64,000 nt of DNA from Microvirga guangxiensis (GTDB lineage Bacteria > Pseudomonadota > Alphaproteobacteria > Rhizobiales > Beijerinckiaceae). Both the position numbers and the translations under genes were made by a program. The DNA is taken from positions 186,001-250,000 of the forward strand of contig NZ_FMVJ01000006.1 in the NCBI RefSeq assembly GCF_900102135.1. The letters are read 5' to 3'. Below, one piece after another: positions 28,469 to 37,618 of this stretch; within the stretch, counting starts at the first letter, position 1; every line of letters starts with the position of its first letter. The notes beneath the pieces are model-generated. The model did no database searches. It saw only the letters and a list, made by a program, of their open reading frames with translations, and was not told the DNA's origin.

Positions 28469-29424
28469 TGCGCCGCCACCTCCCAGTCCTGATGACTCTT
28501 GCTGTCTTCATCGCCGGCTACCTGATCTGCCTGGCGCAGTTCCCGAGCTTCGCCTCCACGCGCGTTATCGGTAATCTTCTCACCGATAACGCCTTCCTCG
28601 GCATCGTTGCCGTAGGAATGACCTTCGTCATCCTTTCGGGCGGGATCGATCTCTCGGTCGGATCTGTCATCGCCTTTACTGGCGTCTTCCTGGCACTTGC
28701 CATCGAGCGATACGGGCTCAATCCTTATCTTGCCTTTGTGCTGATCCTTGTGATCGCAGCTCTCTTTGGAGCCGGCATGGGGCTTCTGATCCATGCTTTC
28801 CAGATACCGGCCTTCATCGTCACCTTGGCAGGTATGTTCCTGGCGCGCGGCATGTGCTTCGTCCTCACCACGGACTCGATACCCATCAACGCGTCGGCTT
28901 ATAGCGACATTACCGATATTGCTTTCCCACTTCCGGGAGGAGGGCGCTTAACCTTCATTGCGCTTACCATGCTTCTGGTATTCGCAGCGGGCGTCGTTCT
29001 CGCTCACTTCACCCGCTTCGGGGCGAATGTCTACGCGCTCGGCGGCAATCGAACCTCGGCGCAGTTGATGGGCGTTCCGGTAGGTAAGACAACCATCAGG
29101 ATCTACATGCTGTCGAGCTTTCTGGCTGCTTTGGCCGGAATCGTCTTTTCTTTTTATACCTCTGCGGGTTATTCCCTTGCAGCAACTGGGGTCGAGTTGG
29201 ACACGATTGCCGCTGTCGTCATCGGTGGTACTCTTCTGACAGGTGGTTCCGGGACGATCATCGGCACGCTGGTCGGCGTGCTTATTCAGGGGTTGATCCA
29301 GACATACATCACCTTCGAGGGAACGTTGAGTTCCTGGTGGACAAAGATCGCGATCGGCGCATTGCTCTTCGCCTTCATCGTTCTTCAAAGGGGGCTGTCG
29401 GCAGCATCGGTCCGAACACGGTAG
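28468..29424 (+). CDS. yjfF: Sugar ABC importer permease, YjfF type
   Basis: Second CUT2-class permease, 318 aa. The family motif is GMTFVILSGGIDLSVGSVIAFTG near residues 50-72. The loop ALGGNRTSAQLMGVPVGKT lies near 191-209, and GVELDTIAAVVIGGTLLTGGSGTIIGTL follows (core VIGGTLLTGGSGT). It is coupled to the preceding gene by a TGATG overlap. The FadR-type regulator starts 6 bases after its stop, so the regulator is very probably in the same transcript as the importer. This makes autoregulation likely. Confidence 0.93.
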   Translation: MRRHLPVLMTLAVFIAGYLICLAQFPSFASTRVIGNLLTDNAFLGIVAVGMTFVILSGGIDLSVGSVIAFTGVFLALAIERYGLNPYLAFVLILVIAALFGAGMGLLIHAFQIPAFIVTLAGMFLARGMCFVLTTDSIPINASAYSDITDIAFPLPGGGRLTFIALTMLLVFAAGVVLAHFTRFGANVYALGGNRTSAQLMGVPVGKTTIRIYMLSSFLAALAGIVFSFYTSAGYSLAATGVELDTIAAVVIGGTLLTGGSGTIIGTLVGVLIQGLIQTYITFEGTLSSWWTKIAIGALLFAFIVLQRGLSAASVRTR

Positions 29425-29430
29425 GGTTTC

Positions 29431-30216
29431 GTGAGCATCACCATGGTTTTGGCAAACGATCTACAGAAGCCAGCAAGGACGCGATCTGCCCACGATCTCG
29501 TGGCCCACGGCATCGGCCAGAATATCATGAGGGGCCGGTTCCCTGTTGGCAGCATCCTTCCCGGCGATGCCGAGCTGATGGAGCTGTTCGGCGTTTCCCG
29601 TACCGCCTTGCGCGAAGCCTTGAAGACCCTTGCTGCGAAAGGCCTTATCGAGTCCAAGACCAAGGTCGGCACCAAGGTTCTCGATCGTCATAACTGGAAT
29701 ATGTTCGATGCCGATATCCTCGAATGGCATCTCGAGATGGGGGTCGATGCGAAGTTCCTGGGCTGGCTTTTCGAGATCAGGCAAACGCTAGAGCCCTTTG
29801 CCTGTGCAACCGCCGCCCTGCGCCGGAGTGCGAAACAGCTCGAAAGCATGAGAGTGGCCCTTCAAGCCATGTATGGTTGCGCCACTAACCGGCAAGGCTT
29901 CACCAAGGCCGACTTGGCCTTTCATCAGGCTATACTCGAGGCTTCGGGCAACCCCTTCCTCCAGTCCATCGGCTCGGTCATCGGCGCTGCGCTCGCGACG
30001 TCCTTCACGATCAGCTCCCCAGTTTCGAGTGACGATCGCTTTGAGACGGTCATGAAGCAGCATCAGGCGGTGTTCGACGCCATCGAACAACAGAATCCCG
30101 TTGCTGCCAGCGAGGCCATGTCGTTCCTGATCATGCAGGCGGCCGAACGTATCCGCATCAAGCACGGCGAAAGCGCTCTGACTGCCATTCAGACACACGC
30201 TTTTTCTAGCGAGTGA
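29431..30216 (+). CDS. FadR-subfamily GntR transcriptional regulator
   Basis: Sugar-responsive DNA-binding regulator, 261 aa. The N-terminal winged helix-turn-helix of the GntR class spans residues 20-85, with PVGSILPGDAELMELFGVSRTALREALKTL as its recognition part (core FGVSRTALREAL). The C-terminal all-helical FCD ligand domain runs from about 105 to 235. It holds the metal-binding Asp and His residues of the family, in RQTLEPFACATAA and KADLAFHQAILEASGN. The start is GTG at 29431, or an ATG at 29443. Its position between two sugar importers points to control of the whole 22-37 kb cluster, in the manner of GguR/AraR-type regulators of rhizobia. That role is inference. Confidence 0.88.
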   Translation: MSITMVLANDLQKPARTRSAHDLVAHGIGQNIMRGRFPVGSILPGDAELMELFGVSRTALREALKTLAAKGLIESKTKVGTKVLDRHNWNMFDADILEWHLEMGVDAKFLGWLFEIRQTLEPFACATAALRRSAKQLESMRVALQAMYGCATNRQGFTKADLAFHQAILEASGNPFLQSIGSVIGAALATSFTISSPVSSDDRFETVMKQHQAVFDAIEQQNPVAASEAMSFLIMQAAERIRIKHGESALTAIQTHAFSSE

Positions 30217-30263
30217 ACCCTCGACGACCTCCGCATGAGCCACATGGCTGTTCTCTGCCTCAA

Positions 30264-30283
30264 AATAGTATTATAGTATTATT
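30264..30283. promoter_or_regulatory. AT-rich imperfect palindrome upstream of chvE, candidate operator
   Basis: The 20 bases AATAGTATTATAGTATTATT are a dyad with 8 of 10 base pairs matched, centred between 30273 and 30274. They stand out against GC-rich flanks. The position is 48 bases after the regulator stop and 220 bases before the chvE start. A related TATTATA core is present in the divergent control region at 24.8 kb. Binding by the FadR-type regulator is a proposal only. Confidence 0.4.
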
Positions 30284-30503
30284 GGGCGATTGAGTGCGTG
30301 ACATACGCAGGCAGATCGCCTGATATGCGATCTGCAAGGGCTCCCGCAGAAGGGCCCTCCCAGGACGCCGGCGCCAGGGCGACAGTCTTCATTTCGAGCA
30401 ACAGCCCTCAGCCGCCTAGGCCCGTCGTATCCGAACTCTAGATATGAGCCGAAACAGCCTGCACGGTTCGGCTCGGACGCAGAAACGAAAAGGGAGAACG
30501 ACC

Positions 30504-31568
30504 TTGAGGACTTTCACGACCGCTTTCGCAGCACTTGCTCTCGGAGCGACAAGCCTGCTGAACCCAGCTCTCGCGCAGGATAAGGGCACCGTCGGCGTCG
30601 CCATGCCCACCAAGTCGTCCGCGCGTTGGATCGACGATGGCAACAACATGGTCAAGGTGCTGAAGGAGAAAGGCTACAATATCGACCTTCAGTATGCTGA
30701 AGACGACATTCCAAACCAGCTCGCCCAGATCGAAAACATGATCACCAAAGGTGCGAAGGTGCTCGTGATCGCTTCAATCGACGGCACAACCTTGTCGGAT
30801 GCTCTCCAGCAAGCTGCGGACAAGGGCATCAAGGTCATCGCCTATGATCGCCTGATCCGCAATTCTAAGAATGTCGACTACTACGCCACTTTCGACAACT
30901 TCCAGGTGGGCGTTCTCCAGGGCGGCTATATCGAGAAAGCGCTTGGCTTGAAAGAGGGCAAGGGCCCCTTCAACATCGAGCTCTTCGGCGGCTCCCCGGA
31001 CGACAACAACGCCTACTTCTTTTACAACGGCGCCATGTCGGTACTCGACCCCTACATCAAGAGCGGCAAGCTTAAGGTGCAGAGTGGACAGATGGGCATG
31101 GACAAGGTCTCGACCCTTCGCTGGGATGGCGCGGTTGCTCAGGCCCGTATGGATAACTTGCTCTCCGCCTACTACACAGACAAACGTGTGGATGCGGTTC
31201 TCTCGCCCTACGATGGCCTGAGCATCGGCATCATTTCCTCGCTGAAAGGTGTTGGCTATGGCTCGCAGCAGCAGCCTATGCCCGTCATCACCGGCCAGGA
31301 TGCCGAGATACCCTCAATCAAGTCGATCCTTGCCAAGGAACAGACCTCCACAGTGTTCAAGGACACTCGTGAGCTCGCCAAGGTGACGGCGAATATGGTG
31401 GACGCCGTTTTGTCGGGCAAGCAGCCTGAGGTCAACGATACGAAAGCCTACGAGAACGGTGTCAAGGTTGTTCCGGCATACCTGCTGAAGCCGGTAAGCG
31501 TCGATGCCTCCAATTGGAAGGAAGTCCTGGTCGGCAGCGGCTATTACAAGGAAGACCAGCTCAAATAA
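30504..31568 (+). CDS. chvE: Multiple sugar-binding periplasmic protein ChvE
   Basis: Periplasmic receptor for L-arabinose, D-galactose, D-glucose, D-xylose and similar pyranoses. In Agrobacterium it also passes sugar signals to VirA. I choose a TTG start at 30504, preceded by AAAGGGAGAA; it gives 354 aa, the usual ChvE length, and a signal peptide ending near NPALAQD. An ATG 20 codons upstream has no such leader. The core [40 protein letters not shown] and the sugar-site segment [20 protein letters not shown] (residues near 170-190) are characteristic. It is followed by gguA and gguB in the standard order, with a terminator-like hairpin between. Confidence 0.95.
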   Translation: MRTFTTAFAALALGATSLLNPALAQDKGTVGVAMPTKSSARWIDDGNNMVKVLKEKGYNIDLQYAEDDIPNQLAQIENMITKGAKVLVIASIDGTTLSDALQQAADKGIKVIAYDRLIRNSKNVDYYATFDNFQVGVLQGGYIEKALGLKEGKGPFNIELFGGSPDDNNAYFFYNGAMSVLDPYIKSGKLKVQSGQMGMDKVSTLRWDGAVAQARMDNLLSAYYTDKRVDAVLSPYDGLSIGIISSLKGVGYGSQQQPMPVITGQDAEIPSIKSILAKEQTSTVFKDTRELAKVTANMVDAVLSGKQPEVNDTKAYENGVKVVPAYLLKPVSVDASNWKEVLVGSGYYKEDQLK

Positions 31569-31579
31569 GACCTGAACAC

Positions 31580-31619
31580 GGGGACCCTGCGCAAAAGCAA
31601 AGGGTCTCCGCTTCTTTTT
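31580..31619 (+). terminator. Attenuator-type terminator between chvE and gguA
   Basis: A 9-bp stem with one G-U pair (31580-31588 with 31601-31609) and a 12-base loop is followed by CTTCTTTTT. It lies 12 bases after the chvE stop. It would let much chvE message end here while some continues into gguAB, as fits a receptor needed in excess. Confidence 0.65.
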
Positions 31620-31661
31620 GGAAGGGCCTTTGGTCCTTTTCGAACTGCTTGGGGTTTGAGC

Positions 31662-33191
31662 ATGAACGCGATCCTTGAGATGCGAGGGATCACTAAGACG
31701 TTTCCGGGCGTGAAGGCGCTCGACAACGTCAATATCACCGTGAAGGCGGGTGAGATTCATGCGCTTGTGGGCGAAAACGGCGCAGGAAAGTCGACACTCA
31801 TGAAGGTTCTGAGTGGTGTATACCCGCATGGCTCCTATTCCGGGGAGATCATCTATGAGGGGCAGGAGCGACGCTTCAAGAGCATCTCGGACAGTGAAGA
31901 ACTCGGTATCATCATCATTCACCAGGAACTAGCCTTGGTGCCGCTCCTGTCGATTGCGGAAAATATCTTCCTCGGCAATGAACAAGCGAGGTTTGGCGTT
32001 ATTGACTGGTCAGCGGTTTTTTCCCGCACGAAGGAGTTGCTCAAGATCGTGGGCTTGAGCGAGTCGCCGGAAACGCTGGTCACCAATATTGGTGTCGGCA
32101 AGCAGCAATTGGTGGAAATCGCCAAAGCACTTTCCAAGAAGGTCAAGCTGCTGATCCTGGACGAGCCGACAGCGAGCCTAAATGAGAAGGACAGCAATGC
32201 GCTCCTGAACCTTCTTCTGCAGTTCAAGGCTCAGGGCATCTCTTCGATCCTGATTTCCCATAAGCTCAATGAGATCACCAAAGTTGCCGACTCCATTACA
32301 GTTCTTCGGGATGGCGGCACTGTTGAGACGCTCGACTGTCATGTTGGGGAAATCAGCGAAGACAGGATCATTCGTGGGATGGTCGGCCGCACCATGGAGG
32401 ACCGCTATCCAAAGCGACAGACGCGCATCGGGGAGACGATTTTCCAAGTTGAGAACTGGTCGGCCCACCATCCGCTTCATTCACATGTGCAGGTCGTCAA
32501 GAACGTCAACCTGAACATCCGACGTGGCGAGATCGTCGGCATCGCGGGATTGATGGGAGCAGGGCGGACCGAATTCGCCATGAGCCTCTTCGGCCGCAGC
32601 TACGGCCAGAACATTTCAGGGCAGGTCCGTCTTCACGGTAAGGAGATTGACGTCAGTTCGGTGGAGAAAGCCGTCGCTAACGGCATCGCCTATGCCACTG
32701 AGGATCGGAAAACTTACGGCCTCATTCTCGAAGAAGACATTCGCAAGAATATTACCTTGGCCAATCTGGAGGGCGTGTCGAAAAATCTAGTCATCGACGA
32801 TATTCGCGAATTGGCCGTAGCCAACGATTATCGCGGCAAGATGCGGATCCGCTCGTCCAACGTGTTCCAGGAGGCTGTGAACCTCTCTGGCGGCAATCAG
32901 CAGAAGGTTGTTCTGAGCAAGTGGCTCTTCTCCAATCCGGAGATCCTGATCCTGGACGAGCCGACCCGCGGCATTGATGTGGGCGCGAAATACGAAATCT
33001 ATACGATCATCAACGGGCTGGCGGATGCCGGCAAGGGGGTCCTCATGATCTCGTCTGAAATGCCTGAGCTTCTAGGCATGTGCGACAGGATCTACGTCAT
33101 GAACGAGGGGGCCATGATTGCCGAACTCGATGTTGCCGAGGCCTCACAGGAAAAAATCATGCACGCGATCGTCAAGTCGGGGAGGCGCTGA
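31662..33191 (+). CDS. gguA: Sugar ABC importer fused ATP-binding protein GguA
   Basis: CUT2-class ATPase paired with ChvE and GguB, 509 aa from the ATG at 31662; a TTG two codons upstream is less likely. The first cassette has Walker [15 protein letters not shown], an ATP-site segment [16 protein letters not shown] in the signature position and Walker [16 protein letters not shown]. The second cassette has [16 protein letters not shown], signature [15 protein letters not shown] and Walker [20 protein letters not shown]. The gene is related to the YtfR-type ATPase 5 kb upstream but is clearly a separate lineage, with [16 protein letters not shown] in the first cassette. It ends one base before the gguB start. 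Confidence 0.95.
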   Translation: MNAILEMRGITKTFPGVKALDNVNITVKAGEIHALVGENGAGKSTLMKVLSGVYPHGSYSGEIIYEGQERRFKSISDSEELGIIIIHQELALVPLLSIAENIFLGNEQARFGVIDWSAVFSRTKELLKIVGLSESPETLVTNIGVGKQQLVEIAKALSKKVKLLILDEPTASLNEKDSNALLNLLLQFKAQGISSILISHKLNEITKVADSITVLRDGGTVETLDCHVGEISEDRIIRGMVGRTMEDRYPKRQTRIGETIFQVENWSAHHPLHSHVQVVKNVNLNIRRGEIVGIAGLMGAGRTEFAMSLFGRSYGQNISGQVRLHGKEIDVSSVEKAVANGIAYATEDRKTYGLILEEDIRKNITLANLEGVSKNLVIDDIRELAVANDYRGKMRIRSSNVFQEAVNLSGGNQQKVVLSKWLFSNPEILILDEPTRGIDVGAKYEIYTIINGLADAGKGVLMISSEMPELLGMCDRIYVMNEGAMIAELDVAEASQEKIMHAIVKSGRR

Positions 33192-33192
33192 G

Positions 33193-34392
33193 ATGGATAC
33201 GAGAACCGTGGACGATATTCACGTTCCTCAGCAAAAGACGTCGTGGCTGGAGTTCATCAAGGCTCATTTCCGGGACTATGGCATGTTGCTCGCACTCCTG
33301 GTCATCATGCTGTTTTTCCAGGTCGCGACGGACGGAACCCTGCTGCGACCGCTCAACCTTACGAACCTCGTTCTGCAAAACAGCTACATCGTCATCATGG
33401 CATTGGGCATGCTGCTGGTCATTGTAGCTGGGCATATCGATCTGTCGGTTGGCTCGATTGTCGGCTTCGTTGGTGGTCTGGCAGCCATGATGATGGTGAA
33501 ATGGGGCTTTGATCCGGTCACCACGACCATCGCCTGCTTGGCTGTCGGCGGCCTTATCGGCGCGGCGCAAGGGTATTGGGTCGCATACTTCAAGGTACCG
33601 TCCTTTATCGTGACTCTTGCGGGCATGCTCGTCTTCAAAGGACTTACGCTTGCGCTCCTTGGCGGCATGTCGGTCGGGCCCTTCCCCGTGGGATTCCAAC
33701 GCCTGAGCTCCGGCTTCATTCCCGACATCTTTGGAGGGCAGGGGTTCAACTACACAGCGCTTTTTATCGGCATCGCGAGTGTCATCGCCATCGTCTATTT
33801 CAGCGTTAGAAGCCGAGCCAATCAGCTCAAGCATGATGTGGAGACGGCCCCGTTCGGCCTTTTTTGGGCAAAGAACGTTCTTCTAGCCCTGCTTGTGATC
33901 ACTTTCTGCTATCTCATGGCCACATATCGTGGCCTGCCGAATGTGCTGGTCATCATGGCTGTCCTGATCATCCTCTATGCCTTCGCGACCAATCGCACGA
34001 CTATCGGTCGCCGGATCTATGCTCTCGGCGGCAACGAGAAGGCGGCAAAGCTCTCAGGCATCAAGACGGAACGTCTCACCTTCCTGACCTTCGTGAACAT
34101 GGGCGTGCTGGCAGGCCTTGCAGGGCTGATTTTCGCGGCCCGACTCAACACGGCGACGCCGAAGGCGGGCCTCGGCTTCGAGCTCGACGTGATTGCGGCT
34201 GTCTTCATCGGCGGGGCCTCGGCCACCGGTGGCGTCGGCAAGGTGACCGGGGCGGTGATCGGCGCCTTCGTCATGGGGGTCATGAATAATGGTATGTCGA
34301 TCCTTGGCATCGGAATCGACTATCAACAAGTGATCAAGGGTCTCGTGCTGCTCGCGGCCGTATCCCTCGACGTCTATAACCGGAAGAAGTAA
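33193..34392 (+). CDS. gguB: Sugar ABC importer permease GguB
   Basis: Single CUT2-class permease for the ChvE importer, 399 aa from the ATG at 33193. This start follows the gguA stop by one base; upstream in-frame starts would lie inside gguA. It is longer than YtfT and YjfF, as GguB/XylH-type permeases are, with about 11-12 hydrophobic segments. The family motif is GMLLVIVAGHIDLSVGSIVGFVG near residues 72-94. The cytoplasmic loop YALGGNEKAAKLSGIKTERLTF and the C-terminal FIGGASATGGVGKVTGAVIGAFVMG (core GGASATGGVGKV) are typical. The dehydrogenase gene follows after about 100 bases. Confidence 0.94.
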   Translation: MDTRTVDDIHVPQQKTSWLEFIKAHFRDYGMLLALLVIMLFFQVATDGTLLRPLNLTNLVLQNSYIVIMALGMLLVIVAGHIDLSVGSIVGFVGGLAAMMMVKWGFDPVTTTIACLAVGGLIGAAQGYWVAYFKVPSFIVTLAGMLVFKGLTLALLGGMSVGPFPVGFQRLSSGFIPDIFGGQGFNYTALFIGIASVIAIVYFSVRSRANQLKHDVETAPFGLFWAKNVLLALLVITFCYLMATYRGLPNVLVIMAVLIILYAFATNRTTIGRRIYALGGNEKAAKLSGIKTERLTFLTFVNMGVLAGLAGLIFAARLNTATPKAGLGFELDVIAAVFIGGASATGGVGKVTGAVIGAFVMGVMNNGMSILGIGIDYQQVIKGLVLLAAVSLDVYNRKK

Positions 34393-34494
34393 CACAGAGC
34401 CCTCGCTTTATGGCGGGAGACTGGGGCGCTGAGTGCGGCTCGCTTTGTTTGCAAGCGGGCAGGGTGCTTTCGAGCCTGTACACGGAATGGAGAA

Positions 34495-35976
34495 ATGCCG
34501 ATGACGAAGAACTATATTGCAGGTGAATGGGTTGGAGCGTCCGAAGCGTCGCCGAACCTCAACCCGTCCAACACCAATGACGTGATCGGAGAGTTCGCTC
34601 GCGCTTCCGCCGCAGAGGCTCAGGCCGCCATCGACGCGGCCTATGCCGCGTTTCCTGCCTGGTCCCGCTCCACCATCCAGCAGCGCCATGACATTCTCAA
34701 AGCGGTCGGCGATGAAATCATGGCCCGCAAGGATGAGTTGGGACGCCTGCTCTCCCGTGAGGAGGGCAAGACGCTTCCGGAAGGCATAGGCGAGGTCACC
34801 CGCGCAGGCCAGATATTCCAATTCTTCGCGGGCGAATGCTTGCGGATGGCGGGCGAGAAGGTGCCGTCCGTACGCCCGGCCATCGATGTCGAGATTACCC
34901 GCGAGCCGGTGGGTGTCGTTGGCCTCATCACCCCTTGGAACTTCCCCATTGCCATCCCGGCCTGGAAAATCGCCCCGGCGCTGGCCTATGGCAACACAGT
35001 TGTGTTCAAGCCAGCCGAACTCGTGCCGGGCTCCGCGCATGCTCTCTCGGAGATCATCATCCGCGCCGGTGTGCCCGCGGGCGTGTTCAACCTTGTGATG
35101 GGCAAGGGCTCGGTGGTGGGCGAAGCCATGCTGCAGAGCCCGAAGGTTTCCGCAATTTCCTTCACCGGTTCGGTGCCGACGGGGCGTCGCGTGGCCCAGA
35201 CTTGCATCACCGCCGATCCGATGAAGAAGGTTCAGCTCGAGATGGGCGGCAAGAACCCAATGGTGGTGCTTGACGATGCCGACCTCAAAGTGGCTGTCGA
35301 ATGCGCTATCAATTCCGCTTTCTTCTCAACAGGTCAGCGCTGCACGGCGTCTTCTCGCCTGATCGTGACGGAAGGCATCCATGACCGCTTCGTGGCTGCC
35401 ATGCAGGAGCGTATGCAGGGCTTGGTGATCGATGATGCGCTGAAAAGCGGAACCCATATCGGTCCCGTAGTGGATCAAGGTCAGCTCGACCAGGATCTCA
35501 AATACATCAAGATCGGTCAGGAAGAGGGCGCCAAGCTGATCGCCGGTGGCGAACTCCTGAAGCGCGATGCCCCGGGCTTCTATCTATCACCGGCTCTGTT
35601 CACGGAAGTGGACAATCAAATGCGCGTTGCGCGTGAGGAAATCTTCGGGCCTGTGGCGACCGTAATCCGCGCGAAGAATTACGACGAGGCACTGGAGCTC
35701 GCCAACGATACGCCGTTCGGCTTGTCGTCCGGCATCTGCACGACGAGCCTTAAATATGCCAGCCACTTCAAGCGCAATGCGGAGGCTGGCATGGTGATGG
35801 TGAACCTGCCGACGGCAGGCGTGGATTATCACGTGCCGTTTGGCGGGCGGAAGGGATCATCCTACGGCCCGCGTGAGCAAGGCCGCTACGCTCAGGAGTT
35901 CTACACCACCGTGAAGACGGCATATGTCTTCGACGGCAATGGTCCCTACGTACCGAAGACCAAAGGCAGCGAATAA
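34495..35976 (+). CDS. NAD(P)-dependent aldehyde dehydrogenase, probably 2-oxoglutarate semialdehyde dehydrogenase
   Basis: Oxidises an aldehyde to an acid. In this cluster it most likely turns 2-oxoglutarate semialdehyde into 2-oxoglutarate, the last step of non-phosphorylative pentose use. It has 493 aa. Family residues are N149 in TPWNFPIAIP, the cofactor motif FTGSVPTGRRVA, general base E249 in LEMGGKNP, and catalytic C283 in GQRCTASSR. The region GVDYHVPFGGRKGSSYGPREQG near the C-terminus is common in semialdehyde dehydrogenases (core FGGRKGSSYG). The start is the ATG at 34495, or the one two codons later. It could also serve other short-chain semialdehydes; the assignment rests on context. 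Confidence 0.88.
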   Translation: MPMTKNYIAGEWVGASEASPNLNPSNTNDVIGEFARASAAEAQAAIDAAYAAFPAWSRSTIQQRHDILKAVGDEIMARKDELGRLLSREEGKTLPEGIGEVTRAGQIFQFFAGECLRMAGEKVPSVRPAIDVEITREPVGVVGLITPWNFPIAIPAWKIAPALAYGNTVVFKPAELVPGSAHALSEIIIRAGVPAGVFNLVMGKGSVVGEAMLQSPKVSAISFTGSVPTGRRVAQTCITADPMKKVQLEMGGKNPMVVLDDADLKVAVECAINSAFFSTGQRCTASSRLIVTEGIHDRFVAAMQERMQGLVIDDALKSGTHIGPVVDQGQLDQDLKYIKIGQEEGAKLIAGGELLKRDAPGFYLSPALFTEVDNQMRVAREEIFGPVATVIRAKNYDEALELANDTPFGLSSGICTTSLKYASHFKRNAEAGMVMVNLPTAGVDYHVPFGGRKGSSYGPREQGRYAQEFYTTVKTAYVFDGNGPYVPKTKGSE

Positions 35977-36047
35977 GCCTTTATGAGAGGCGTTGCAGTG
36001 TTAGCACGCTGCAACGCCAGCACTGTCTCTGCAGAAACGAGAGTTCC

Positions 36048-36800
36048 ATGTCTCAGACGATTTACGGTTCCTTGAAAGACAAAGTGGTTCTCATCACCGG
36101 AGGTGCGAGCGGCATCGGTGAGAGCATCGCACGGTCGTTCCATGCGCAAGGAAGCAGGGTCGCTATCCTCGACTACAATGCCGAGGCCGGTGAGGCCCTG
36201 GTGAAGGAGCTTGGTGAGCGTGTGCATTTTGAGCACAACGACGTGCGTGATGTGCCAGCTCTGCAAGCTGCAATCCGTCGAGCGAGCGAGAGGCTTGGCC
36301 CCATCACTATCCTCGTCAACAATGCTGCGCGAGACGACCGTCACACCATCGATCAGGTGACGCCGGAATATTGGCGTGAGCGCTTCGCGACGAACCTCGA
36401 TCACCAATTTTTCGCAGCTCAGGCTGTTCTGCCTGATATGGAGAAGGCCGGAGGCGGTTCCATCATCAACATGGGCTCGACCAGTTACATGGTGAGCGAC
36501 GATTCCTTCGCTGCCTACAAGACGGCAAAATCGGCAGTCGTTGGGCTCACACGCGCACTCGCTCGCGAACTCGGCCCCAAGAACATCCGTGTGAATTGCC
36601 TCGTGCCGGGCTGGATTATGACCCAGCGCCAGATAGACCTCTGGCTCACTCCTGAAAGCGAGAAGGAGCTGCTCAAGCGTCAATGCGTGAAACGCAAGCT
36701 CGTGCCCCAGGACATTGCGAATATGGCGCTTTTCCTGGGCTCGGACGATTCCAGTGCCATGTCGGCCCAAACATACATGGTGGATGGTGGTTGGGTGTAA
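36048..36800 (+). CDS. SDR-family sugar dehydrogenase (arabinose/galactose/xylose 1-dehydrogenase-like)
   Basis: Short-chain dehydrogenase that probably oxidises the C1 of an aldose to the lactone, the first step of the pathway. It has 250 aa. The cofactor motif is ITGGASGIGESIA near residues 16-28. NNAARDD follows in the NAG position. The catalytic Ser, Tyr and Lys are in NMGSTSYM and the YKTAK motif. The overall sequence resembles Caulobacter xylose dehydrogenase XylB and rhizobial galactose dehydrogenase (compare NNAxxDDRH and the CLVPGW/CVVPGN region). The substrate is uncertain among these sugars. It is 71 bases after the aldehyde dehydrogenase and ends the rightward cluster at a strong terminator. 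Confidence 0.88.
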   Translation: MSQTIYGSLKDKVVLITGGASGIGESIARSFHAQGSRVAILDYNAEAGEALVKELGERVHFEHNDVRDVPALQAAIRRASERLGPITILVNNAARDDRHTIDQVTPEYWRERFATNLDHQFFAAQAVLPDMEKAGGGSIINMGSTSYMVSDDSFAAYKTAKSAVVGLTRALARELGPKNIRVNCLVPGWIMTQRQIDLWLTPESEKELLKRQCVKRKLVPQDIANMALFLGSDDSSAMSAQTYMVDGGWV

Positions 36801-36820
36801 TGCCGGACCTATAGCGAAAT

Positions 36821-36850
36821 AAAAAGCCGGTGCCAGACGCCGGCTTTTTT
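36821..36850. terminator. Rho-independent terminator at the end of the sugar cluster
   Basis: Arms AAAAAGCCGG (36821-36830) and CCGGCTTTTT (36840-36849) enclose a 9-base loop, with one more T. It lies 20 bases after the SDR stop codon. The A-run and T-run make it usable in both directions. Confidence 0.92.
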
Positions 36851-36965
36851 GTTGCCTACAAGAGCTTTCAGCCGAAACCCAGGAAAATCCATCCGGCCTT
36901 ACAGCCAAGCTGACGCGTTATCGCCACGTTTGATCTGAAAATACCCTTCAAACAAAGGGGATGCC

Positions 36966-37439
36966 ATGATCGCTCGTCTCGCCCTCGGCTGCGCAATGGT
37001 CGCCTTTACCTTGCCCGCAGCCGCTTCAGACCGCGCCACCATCGATACTCTCGTTTCCCAGCACGCCAAGGCCTATGGTGTGCCCGAGGCTTTGATACAT
37101 CGAGTCATCAGGCGGGAGAGCGGTTACAATCCCCGTGCGACGAACCGCATTTATTATGGCCTCATGCAGATCAGCCATGCCACGGCACGCGGCATGGGCT
37201 ATAGGGGCTCCGCATCAGGCTTGCTCGACGCCAATACCAATCTCACCTATGCGGTCGCCTATCTTGCCAACGCTTACCGGGTGGCTGGCGGGAATCATGA
37301 TCGAGCTGTCGCCCTTTATGCGGGTGGCTATTATTATGTGGCCAAGCGGAAGGGCCTTCTGGGACAGCTCCGGACGGCGATGAGCGATCCTATCGCTACC
37401 GGATCAATCTCGTCTGCCTCCGCTGAAGCAGCACGTTGA
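36966..37439 (+). CDS. Small lytic transglycosylase (SLT domain), 157 aa
   Basis: Periplasmic muramidase-like enzyme that cuts peptidoglycan glycan strands with formation of 1,6-anhydro ends. A short signal peptide ends near LPAAASD. The Slt domain fills the rest. The catalytic Glu is E51 in IRRESGYNPRATN, and GLMQISHATARGMGY and NLTYAVAYLANAYR follow, then ALYAGGYYYV in the place of the usual AYNAG motif. The protein is at the small end of the family, with no binding module attached. It stands alone behind the terminator of the sugar cluster. Such single-domain enzymes often serve in envelope turnover or secretion machines, but no such genes are adjacent. Confidence 0.87.
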   Translation: MIARLALGCAMVAFTLPAAASDRATIDTLVSQHAKAYGVPEALIHRVIRRESGYNPRATNRIYYGLMQISHATARGMGYRGSASGLLDANTNLTYAVAYLANAYRVAGGNHDRAVALYAGGYYYVAKRKGLLGQLRTAMSDPIATGSISSASAEAAR

Positions 37440-37618
37440 GGTTGCGCATACTGACGCTGATTGATCTGCGGAACGAGGCGCCCATGCCCTAACCGTCGGG
37501 CTGGTGGAGTCGCCGTTCTTTCTCTTAGCTCAGACCGTGCTTCGATAACTCACTCGCGGGAACATTGGTCTTAGGCGGCACGTTGGTCGATGCCATCTTT
37601 CTCAGCGCCGAGCCCCGC

